Part shown: positions 45,582 to 53,579 of the stretch, piece by piece
Layout of the letters: each line of letters starts with the position of its first letter
How positions within the stretch are numbered: position 1 is the stretch's first letter
Assembly (NCBI RefSeq): GCF_000807855.2
Contig: NZ_JRYR02000002.1
Location: 372,001-436,000 of the forward strand
Direction: 5' to 3'
Source of the DNA: Flammeovirga pacifica
GTDB taxonomy: Bacteria > Bacteroidota > Bacteroidia > Cytophagales > Flammeovirgaceae
DNA length: 64,000 bases
The notes under the pieces: generated by a model
Told to the model about the DNA's origin: nothing
Seen by the model: only the letters and a program-made list of their open reading frames with translations
Databases searched by the model: none
Translations under genes and position numbers: made by a program

Positions 45582-48350
45582 CTATTTATTTAGTTCAGTA
45601 AGTTTAACTTCTATATTGTTTTCAGAGTCAGTCACCTCAAATATTTTTGAGTATGTTTTCCCCTTGTTTGTGTAGGAAACTTTATACTTTCCTTTGAACC
45701 CTCTAAAATCAGCTTTACCATTTTTAATATCAGCTGTTAGGTTAGTAGTCCATTTGTTTAATTGATCTTTCCAAACTTTGGCTTCAGGTCTGGGATTAAG
45801 ATCTAAATCATAAAAGGCTTTCTTATTTTGACCAAATGGGGTCCAAACATACAAACCTTCTACTTGAGGATGAGAGAAATAAATTGTCATCATTTCTTTT
45901 GTAATTTCCTCTCGATCTTTATCTGTAAACTTTTGATATCCAGAGTCTACAATTTCGAATTCAGTACCCAACATAGGTAGACCAAACTCTGCAAACTTGT
46001 TAAGACGTTGGTATACATCTTCTGGTTTGATATGTTGTTTTATTCTAGATTGAAAACCAAGTGCTTCTAAAGGAGCGCCTTCTGCAAGAATATCTTCAAT
46101 TACTTTAAAATGGAAATTGATATTCTTTTCTGCTATTTTATAAGGTGCAGAAATCACTTTGTTTTCATTCAAGTAGAATTTCACGTTTTTGTCTTTTCGT
46201 ACTTTATCACCATATTCAAACCAATGAGCCCAGCTATTTTGTTTTGTAAGGTCTTGTACTTCATGACATTCACGTGGTTCATTTAACAAATCCCATTCAA
46301 TTACATCATAATTATTTAAGCCATAATCTACATACTCTTCTAAACCTGCCATTAATTGAGCAGTATCATTTTGAGCAGCAAATTTACCAACTGATGGAGG
46401 CATGTTTTTTACTTTTTCCCAAACTAAAGCATGTCCACGTAGGGTGATATCATTTTCCTTTAAGAAAGGGTTAATCACCTTATGAAAATTGTTATACAAC
46501 TTTTTGTGTTTGATTTTTAGGGCATTTTCATATCCTGCATGTTCAAAAAGTTGAGCAAATTCAGCTTGGTATTTAGCTCTGTCTTTACCTCCTAATAAAC
46601 GAGAGTCAATTATTCCTCCCCAACGGAATTGATGAGAAATTTGTTCTACTTTAATCTCGCCTTCAATTAGTTTTCCTTTTTTATTATAAACTGTAAGTGA
46701 TACATCACCCTTACGATGTTTTTCTATTCTTGCTAAAGCATCTGCTTCCCACCCAGCAGTAGGAGTTTCAGTGGCATTTACTTTTCCAATACTAAAGTCT
46801 TTGTATTGTCTTTCTTTATTGAAGAAGTCTAAGAATAGCGCTCTCATTGCTTCCAATGTAGCTTTATATTCTTTTTCGTTAACGTGGTTCACTGTTTCTA
46901 AAGGATCTTTTTCATAATCATAAAGTTCCTCTGCTACTCTCTTACAATCCTTTAAAGATTTTTTTAATCTAGGATTGTTATTGTACCATACAGTATAACG
47001 ATAATGACCGCTCTTTAAAGAATAACCATTGATTTGACCTCTTGCAATTTGAGTGATCGCATAATCTTTAACCGATTCTTTTTCACCAGTCAATACAGGT
47101 TGTAATGATTTACCTGATAGGTGAGTAGGGACAGGAAGCCCAGCCATATCGGCTAGAGTTGGGTAGATATCTACAAATTCAGTTACAGAATTAACGTGTT
47201 TCACTGTTTTTTGAGTAGGATCTACAATGATCATTGGAGAACGAGCTGCTTGTTCAAAATTAGAATGCTTGTTCCATAATCTATGATCACCTAGGTGCCA
47301 ACCATGATCACCCCATAGGATAATGATGGTATTTTTATCCAAATTACTATCATGAAGTTGGTCGAGAAGTTGCCCAACCAATTTATCTACATAAGAAGTG
47401 GCAGCATAATAACCATGGATCAATTGTCTTTGGCCTTTTTCAGACACAACTGCTAAACCATCCTCTTGACCAACTTCTAAACCTTCGGTTTTATAACCTC
47501 TTAATTCATTAGAAGTATGGTAAGCTTTGTCATATCCACCTTCAACTTTATGTTGGAATTTTGCTAGAGGTACTTCATCCTCTTTATACATATCCCAATA
47601 TTTTGAAGGGGCTGCAAATGGTAAGTGTGGTCTTTTATATCCAACAGCTAAGAAGAATGGTTTATCTTGCTTAGATAATTCTTTAATGTACTCAATACCT
47701 TGGTTAGTGATCGCCCCATCGATATAAGCGTTATCTGGAACGTCAGCTTTTTCAAAGGCAGGTTTAAATTGGTTTTGAACCCATTTATTTATTTTCTTTT
47801 TCTCAATGCCCTTTTCCATAGCTTCTTTTCTCAAAGATCTAATCTTTTGAATATTGTATGGATCTTGGTAGTAAGAAAAAGCTGGCTCACCATAACCCTC
47901 AGCATATTTTAATTCATTGGGGTAAGTGTATTCAGACCAAGAAGGAGCATCTAATTTAGAGTCTACTGTTCTTGGATCATAAATTTTACCAACACCATAG
48001 GTTAAATAACCACTTTCTTTAAAGTATTGTGGTAAAGTGACTACGTCGGGACGTTTGTTACGGAATTTCGTTTTTAAATCCCATACTTGAACAATGTCAG
48101 GACGTAAACCTGTTAATAAACTAGCTCTAGAAGGTCCACAAACTGCTTGTTGACAGTGGTTATTTAGAAAAACAGTACCTTGATCTGCTAACCTATCCAT
48201 ATTAGGAGTGATAGCATAATCATCTCCAAATGCACCGATAGTAGGTTTCAAGTCATCTAAAGCGATGAAAAGAATGTTTTTCTTTTCTTGTGCATGGCTT
48301 GAAAACCATGCACAAGTAATAAATAATATGCTAAGAATATATTTCTTCAT
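45582..48350 (-). CDS. Fused sulfatase and GH10-like glycoside hydrolase
   Basis: Residues 1-20 of this 922-residue protein are a signal peptide. Residues 24-515 are a sulfatase of the iduronate-2-sulfatase-like type with D32/D33, formylglycine site C71 (CGPSR), and D348/H349 in WGDHGWHLG. Residues about 548-865 are a GH10-like barrel with the RGHALVW loop (638-644), acid/base E691 in LLNEP and nucleophile E797 in GTEFE; the start of this part (SLTVYNKKG) matches the beta lead-in seen before many GH10 domains. A small beta extension follows (870-922). One polypeptide thus joins desulfation and endo-hydrolysis. It lies 18 bases behind susD. Confidence 0.9.
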   Translation of the reverse strand: MKKYILSILFITCAWFSSHAQEKKNILFIALDDLKPTIGAFGDDYAITPNMDRLADQGTVFLNNHCQQAVCGPSRASLLTGLRPDIVQVWDLKTKFRNKRPDVVTLPQYFKESGYLTYGVGKIYDPRTVDSKLDAPSWSEYTYPNELKYAEGYGEPAFSYYQDPYNIQKIRSLRKEAMEKGIEKKKINKWVQNQFKPAFEKADVPDNAYIDGAITNQGIEYIKELSKQDKPFFLAVGYKRPHLPFAAPSKYWDMYKEDEVPLAKFQHKVEGGYDKAYHTSNELRGYKTEGLEVGQEDGLAVVSEKGQRQLIHGYYAATSYVDKLVGQLLDQLHDSNLDKNTIIILWGDHGWHLGDHRLWNKHSNFEQAARSPMIIVDPTQKTVKHVNSVTEFVDIYPTLADMAGLPVPTHLSGKSLQPVLTGEKESVKDYAITQIARGQINGYSLKSGHYRYTVWYNNNPRLKKSLKDCKRVAEELYDYEKDPLETVNHVNEKEYKATLEAMRALFLDFFNKERQYKDFSIGKVNATETPTAGWEADALARIEKHRKGDVSLTVYNKKGKLIEGEIKVEQISHQFRWGGIIDSRLLGGKDRAKYQAEFAQLFEHAGYENALKIKHKKLYNNFHKVINPFLKENDITLRGHALVWEKVKNMPPSVGKFAAQNDTAQLMAGLEEYVDYGLNNYDVIEWDLLNEPRECHEVQDLTKQNSWAHWFEYGDKVRKDKNVKFYLNENKVISAPYKIAEKNINFHFKVIEDILAEGAPLEALGFQSRIKQHIKPEDVYQRLNKFAEFGLPMLGTEFEIVDSGYQKFTDKDREEITKEMMTIYFSHPQVEGLYVWTPFGQNKKAFYDLDLNPRPEAKVWKDQLNKWTTNLTADIKNGKADFRGFKGKYKVSYTNKGKTYSKIFEVTDSENNIEVKLTELNK

Positions 48351-48367
48351 GATAATAGGTATATCTA

Positions 48368-49936
48368 TTAATAACCAGGGTTTTGGTGTTCAGTACCAAT
48401 AAACTGGTTAGTGTTAATCTCTGTTGCAGGGATTGGGAAAAGCATTGCTCTTTCGGCATTTTCGTAAAAAATATCGTAACCTTTTACTTCTCCTTCACCA
48501 TCAGTTATTACAAAGTCGTTATGGAAATTGATTACATCGTTTTGGAAAGTTTGTAATCCTCTACGACGATTTCTAAACCAATCACCACCTTCTCCAAGAA
48601 GTTCATAACGATATTCGTTCATGATTTTTCTTCTGAAATCTTCTTGCGTTAATCCAGACCAATTTTCAGGATAAACACCATCTCCATGTGTAGAGTTTCT
48701 AGCTCTAGTCAATACTTCATTTACATATTGCTCCGCTTGACCAGTATTTCCTAACTCATTCTCGATTTCTCCTAACATCAAAAGTAATTCTGCATAACGC
48801 ATTACTGTGAAGTTAGCATCAGAATAGGGAGTTGTTTTTGTATGATCATTGATCCAATATTTGGCAACTAAAGGATAGCTAGAGTTTTGATTATTTCTCT
48901 TAGCAATCGGGTAGATCTTTTGTTCACCATTTTCAGATCCATCATTATTATACTTTTGGTATAGATACATGATAGATGCTTCGAAACGAGGATCATTTTG
49001 ATCAAAAGCACCTAATTCAATCTTATCAGTGTTAGTATCTACATACTCAGGGTTGATTAAAATTCGTCCCCAAGAATTACCATAAAAAGCATTTGAAGGT
49101 GTATGTAAACGGATAATGTTACCACTATTCGCCATACTATATTGGATCTCAAAAATTGATTCCATATTGTTATTACGAGTACCCTCTATCCATAATTGTT
49201 GGTAATCAGGCATCAACATATATTGACCATAAACTTTTAGTGCTTCATCACGAGCCATTGCCCAATATTCTGAATTACTATCTTCTCCCGCTAAAGTCAT
49301 ATACACTTTTGCAAGTAACATATTAGCTGCAGCTTTTGCTGGTCTACCAATTGTTTGTGCTTCTTTTTCATATAATAGTGAATCAGCCATTGTTAAATCA
49401 CTAATCACTTGATTGTATACTTCTTCTTCAGTAGCTCTAGCTACGTGTAATTCGTCGATATCTAATTTACCAGTACGAATAGGTACACCACCATATAATC
49501 TCACTAAGTTATAATATACTAATCCTCTGATAAAATACGTCTGACCTAATTCATTTAGAACAGCATCAGAAGGCTCTTTTTGATGTTTAGCAACACCAGC
49601 AATGGTTTCATTTGCTCTGTTGATTGCTTGATAAGAAGCTCCCCATACATTCTCTACAAACGTTAAGTTTGGAAGTGGGTTCAACGCTGCTATACCATTG
49701 AAATCGACATTTCTACCCGACATGAAAGAACCAGAATGATAATCTGTAAGCTGGATAAAGTCTGAACTATAGTAGGTAAACCCAGCAATAGAAGAATATA
49801 TACCATTTACTGCTGTTTGTACTCCTGCATCAGTATCAAATAAGTTTTCATCATTTAAGAATGGAGGGTCTTCTTTTAAACAACTTGTTGTTGCAAAAAG
49901 GACAAATGATAGGAATATGATTAATTTATTTTTCAT
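48368..49936 (-). CDS. SusD/RagB-family surface glycan-binding lipoprotein
   Basis: The 522-residue lipoprotein has a Cys at about 19 (TTSCLKED) after the signal. Helical tetratricopeptide-like regions (about 40-220: TDAGVQTAVNGIYSS, YFIRGLVYYNLVRLYGG) surround a variable binding region, and the C-terminal end has the family form NRRRGLQTF and LFPIPATEINTN. SusD caps the TonB-dependent transporter on the cell surface and captures oligosaccharide. It follows susC after ten bases. The pairing marks this as a polysaccharide utilisation locus. Confidence 0.96.
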   Translation of the reverse strand: MKNKLIIFLSFVLFATTSCLKEDPPFLNDENLFDTDAGVQTAVNGIYSSIAGFTYYSSDFIQLTDYHSGSFMSGRNVDFNGIAALNPLPNLTFVENVWGASYQAINRANETIAGVAKHQKEPSDAVLNELGQTYFIRGLVYYNLVRLYGGVPIRTGKLDIDELHVARATEEEVYNQVISDLTMADSLLYEKEAQTIGRPAKAAANMLLAKVYMTLAGEDSNSEYWAMARDEALKVYGQYMLMPDYQQLWIEGTRNNNMESIFEIQYSMANSGNIIRLHTPSNAFYGNSWGRILINPEYVDTNTDKIELGAFDQNDPRFEASIMYLYQKYNNDGSENGEQKIYPIAKRNNQNSSYPLVAKYWINDHTKTTPYSDANFTVMRYAELLLMLGEIENELGNTGQAEQYVNEVLTRARNSTHGDGVYPENWSGLTQEDFRRKIMNEYRYELLGEGGDWFRNRRRGLQTFQNDVINFHNDFVITDGEGEVKGYDIFYENAERAMLFPIPATEINTNQFIGTEHQNPGY

Positions 49937-49945
49937 GACGTTATA

Positions 49946-52900
49946 TTAGAAAGTAATGTTGGCACCAAGTGAAAATGATCTTGCATTAGGGAAAGAGTTC
50001 CAATCCACGTTCATGATTGTACCATCACCCATAAATGTTGTTAATTCAGGATCATAACCAGAATAGTTGGTGATCGTGAACAAGTTTCTTGCTGCGAAGA
50101 ATAAATTCAAACGTTCAAGATGTCTAGATTGTACAGGAATATCATATCCTATAGTAAGGTTAGACAATCTCAAGTAATCACCTCTTTCAATAATTCTATC
50201 CGTAAATAGCGTAGCATCTGGATGATCTAGACGTGGCGCAGAAGCATTAGTACTTCCTTCTCTCCAAGCATTGAAATAAGCATCAGGTCTAACGTTTTTA
50301 TTATTTTGAGCGGCATCATTTTCAATTAATAAGTTACCGTTGGCAATTTCTTGACCTACAGCACCAGTGAATAACGCACTAATCGTTAAGTTCTTGTAAG
50401 ATACTTTTGCATTGAAACCAAATGTGAACCATGGGTTGGGATTACCAATGATAGTTAAATCATTTTGATCGATATTACCATCGCCATTTTGATCTACAAA
50501 TCTGATATCACCTGCTTGTGGTTGATTTCCATTTACTTTAGTTCCTTGAGCAGCTTCTTCAGAAGACTGATAAATACCATCAGTTTTATAACCCCAGAAC
50601 ATACCTACTTGTTGACCTACCATGAATATGTTGGCTGGCTGTTTGAAGTAAGTACCAGAAGAAACATTATTACCTAAGTAGTATGAAGACATTTGACGTT
50701 CACCGTTGATGTAAACTGGTGCTTCTGGAATACCTAAGTCTAAAACATTAGTTCTAACAATAGAAATATTACCACCTAAAGTAATGTTCCAGTCTTTTTT
50801 ATCATAAGCTACAGCTTCTAACATGAAGTCAATACCTTTATTTTCAATAGAACCTCTGTTCGTTAAATAACTTGAGAAACCAGTTGAAGGAGGTAGTTGG
50901 ATAGCTTGTAATAAATCATCTGTTCTTTTATAGAATACATCTACTGAACCATATAATTTACCTTGTAAGAAACCAAAATCAACACCTACGTTAGTTTGTT
51001 GAGTAGTTTCCCATTTCAAGAATTCATTACCTAAGTTGTTAGGACCAGCTCCAATAATTTGATTATTATTAGCGTCAGTGTAATATACAACACCAAAGTT
51101 GGTCATAGTTTGGTAAGGATTGATGGCTTGGTTACCAGTAAGACCCCAAGATGCTCTTAGCTTTAAGTTAGACACGACATCAGAAGAAGTCAAGAAGCTT
51201 TCTTCAGAGATGTGCCAAGCAGCAGCTGCAGAAGGGAAATAGCCAAACTGATTTTCTTCTCTAAATTTCGAAGATCCGTCAGCTCTCATAGTACCAGTTA
51301 AAGTATATCTATTATCATAAGTATAACTAAAACGTCCTAGACCAGATAATAAAAACTCTTCAGATTGAAGCGAAGTGTAAGGACGTACAATTGTTTGCCC
51401 TAATTGAGGGGCTCTTGATTTTAGGTTATGAACAGGAAAGTTCTCAGATTCTGAGTTTGTTTGAGTAGTTACCACACCGTCAACAACAAAGCCTACAACG
51501 GCATCTACTCTATGTTTTTTATTAAATTTTTTATTGAACATTAATAAGTTATCAATAACATATGATGTTCTATCCATTCCAGAAATACCTAGAGCACCAT
51601 TTGTTTGAGAACCTTTTTGAGTTTCTCTACCATACCAAATAGATCTATTTTTAGTTCTATAGTTTGTACCGGCTCTTAATTGGTATTTAAAGTTTTTATT
51701 AAAACTGTAAGTGGCGTTTACTGAAGCAAATAATTTTAACTCATTCGATAAATCTTCATAGTCTTGAATAAATGCAACAGGAGATCCTAGACCAATATCA
51801 GAAATATCATCTTCTTGACCATAAATAGGTTGGAAGTTGACCACTGATTTAGTAAATGAACGGCTACTACCACCTTTTGAACCACCTTGTGCAAATTGGC
51901 CAGAAGAATAGAACATCGACATACGAGTATCTAACTTAAGCTTATCTGTAACATTGGTTTGGAAGTTCATACGAAGGTCACCAGTTTTCATATTGGAATT
52001 TTGAACGATACCATTTAAGTCGTTAAAACTACCAGAGATATAATATTTTGATTTATCACTACCACCTGATGCAGACAATTGAGCTGTAGTACTTACACCT
52101 GGCTGATAGATTTCATCTTGCCAATTTACTTGTACTAAAGCTTCAGGATTGATAGATCCATTAGAATTTAAATTATAAATTTGTCCATTTTCAATATGGT
52201 AAGTAGGTACAAAACCTTTTCTTAAACGAACTTCGTTAGACATTTGGGCAAACTCAACAGAGTTTAGAACATCAATTTTATTTGATATTGTGGCTACTTC
52301 AGTACTCACATAGGCATTGATCTTAGCCTTACCTTTAGCTCCTTTCTTTGTTGTAATTAATACTACACCATTTGCACCTCTAGATCCATATATAGCTGTT
52401 GCTGATGCATCTTTTAAAACTTCGATAGTTTCAATGTCACGAGGGTTAATACCTGCTAGACCATTTTGAACACCTTGATCTTCGTTTCCATCAGAAAAAG
52501 CACTGTTTGTATCTTCACCAGCAGAACTGATTACAATACCATCTACTATATATAGTGGTTCATTATTACCTCTTAATGAGTTAACACCTCTAATTTTTAC
52601 ACTAACACCTCCACCAGGTTGTCCGCTGTTACTAGTAACTTGTACACCAGCCATACGACCTTGAAGTACTTCATCAACGTTAGTATATTGTCTTGTGATG
52701 TCTTCGCTTTCTTTTAATTGACTAACAGAACCAGTCATATCAGAAGCGTTTTGACTACCATAACCTACTACAACAATTTCATCCAACATTTCCATGTCTT
52801 CTTTAAGTGTTATACTTAGGTCGTTATTATTAATATCTGTAGGATAAACCACGAGACGTTTTGTTTTCATACCTATATATGAAAAAACAAGCGTCACTTC

Positions 52901-53122
52901 ATCTCCTTCTAGGTTTAGTTTAAATTTACCCATAAAGTCGGTTTTGGCACCTACTTTAGTCTCTTTATTATATACATTTACACCTGGTAGAGTTATTCCC
53001 GACTCATCGATAACAACACCTTCCACTGTAAAAGTTTCACCACTTTGCGCAAATAGAGAGTTAAAAGAAAACGCAAGGAGTGAAATTAAAAAAAGTATTT
53101 TATTGCACTTCATCATACTCAA
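49946..53122 (-). CDS. SusC/RagA-family TonB-dependent transporter
   Basis: The 1058-residue outer membrane protein has a signal peptide (to about 25), a carboxypeptidase-regulatory-like domain (about 30-110, VEGVVIDESGITLPGVNV), a TonB box-like EIVVVGYG region, a plug (about 115-235, MAGVQVTSNSGQPGG) and a beta barrel ending in F (SLGANITF). It imports large oligosaccharides with energy from TonB-ExbBD. There is no N-terminal STN domain, so sigma/anti-sigma control is unlikely and the adjacent HTCS is the likely regulator. It is the first gene of the operon; the candidate promoter is at 53341. Confidence 0.96.
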   Translation of the reverse strand: MSMMKCNKILFLISLLAFSFNSLFAQSGETFTVEGVVIDESGITLPGVNVYNKETKVGAKTDFMGKFKLNLEGDEVTLVFSYIGMKTKRLVVYPTDINNNDLSITLKEDMEMLDEIVVVGYGSQNASDMTGSVSQLKESEDITRQYTNVDEVLQGRMAGVQVTSNSGQPGGGVSVKIRGVNSLRGNNEPLYIVDGIVISSAGEDTNSAFSDGNEDQGVQNGLAGINPRDIETIEVLKDASATAIYGSRGANGVVLITTKKGAKGKAKINAYVSTEVATISNKIDVLNSVEFAQMSNEVRLRKGFVPTYHIENGQIYNLNSNGSINPEALVQVNWQDEIYQPGVSTTAQLSASGGSDKSKYYISGSFNDLNGIVQNSNMKTGDLRMNFQTNVTDKLKLDTRMSMFYSSGQFAQGGSKGGSSRSFTKSVVNFQPIYGQEDDISDIGLGSPVAFIQDYEDLSNELKLFASVNATYSFNKNFKYQLRAGTNYRTKNRSIWYGRETQKGSQTNGALGISGMDRTSYVIDNLLMFNKKFNKKHRVDAVVGFVVDGVVTTQTNSESENFPVHNLKSRAPQLGQTIVRPYTSLQSEEFLLSGLGRFSYTYDNRYTLTGTMRADGSSKFREENQFGYFPSAAAAWHISEESFLTSSDVVSNLKLRASWGLTGNQAINPYQTMTNFGVVYYTDANNNQIIGAGPNNLGNEFLKWETTQQTNVGVDFGFLQGKLYGSVDVFYKRTDDLLQAIQLPPSTGFSSYLTNRGSIENKGIDFMLEAVAYDKKDWNITLGGNISIVRTNVLDLGIPEAPVYINGERQMSSYYLGNNVSSGTYFKQPANIFMVGQQVGMFWGYKTDGIYQSSEEAAQGTKVNGNQPQAGDIRFVDQNGDGNIDQNDLTIIGNPNPWFTFGFNAKVSYKNLTISALFTGAVGQEIANGNLLIENDAAQNNKNVRPDAYFNAWREGSTNASAPRLDHPDATLFTDRIIERGDYLRLSNLTIGYDIPVQSRHLERLNLFFAARNLFTITNYSGYDPELTTFMGDGTIMNVDWNSFPNARSFSLGANITF

Positions 53123-53175
53123 ATTGTTGATTCAGCATGTAGTTATTCACTACAATGTTGGTTTATATTTTCATT

Positions 53176-53190
53176 AAAAAACTAGCTATA
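53176..53190 (-). promoter_or_regulatory. PUL-shared 15-bp motif, copy near susC
   Basis: Minus strand TATAGCTAGTTTTTT. An identical 15-mer lies on the plus strand at 61418-61432, upstream of the Ig-repeat gene. See also TTTTGAACAATT at 53228-53239. Confidence 0.5.
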
Positions 53191-53227
53191 TTATTTAATC
53201 GGAGTTTGTAGTTCAGCTAGCGAAATG

Positions 53228-53239
53228 TTTTGAACAATT
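53228..53239 (+). promoter_or_regulatory. PUL-shared 12-bp motif, copy near susC
   Basis: TTTTGAACAATT here is preceded seven bases earlier by AGCTAG. The same 12-mer at 61429-61440 is preceded two bases earlier by AGCTAG, so the two regions share a two-part site. Confidence 0.5.
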
Positions 53240-53340
53240 AAGATATTTATACTCATTCATTAAGGTAATGTAATTTCATATGTTTTAAAATTAATGACGT
53301 TAAATTAATCATAATAGAGTTTTTCTCTTTATGATAGGAA

Positions 53341-53367
53341 CAAATGTATAAAGTGTACGAAAGACAA
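53341..53367 (-). promoter_or_regulatory. Candidate susC promoter
   Basis: Minus strand TTG at 53367-53365, then 16 bases, then TACATTTG at 53348-53341, a match to TAnnTTTG although the spacing is short. The leader would be about 210 bases. Confidence 0.45.
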
Positions 53368-53390
53368 TAGATGTAAGAATAGTTCTCAGA

Positions 53391-53411
53391 GGTTTGAAAA
53401 ACGTTCAAACC
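53391..53411. promoter_or_regulatory. Perfect dyad operator candidate in the susC-GH3 divergent region
   Basis: GGTTTGAA-N5-TTCAAACC is a perfect inverted repeat. Its centre is about 67 bases upstream of the predicted susC transcription start, where an activator could bind. Confidence 0.5.
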
Positions 53412-53579
53412 CAAAAAATACCTTAAAAAGGCTCTATACATTGTTTTTTGAGCTATGTTTGATAAATGTTCGTAAAATCGTTAGAACTAAAATTGAGATT
53501 GTTCGAATCATTTATACACCATATTTATAAGGGTATTCATGACATTTGTGAATGTAAATTTTAATTTTTTATAAGCGAC

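Noticed and set aside
53253-53441. 62-residue minus-strand frame upstream of susC
   Set aside because: It covers the candidate promoter and dyad, lacks a start signal and has no recognisable domain.
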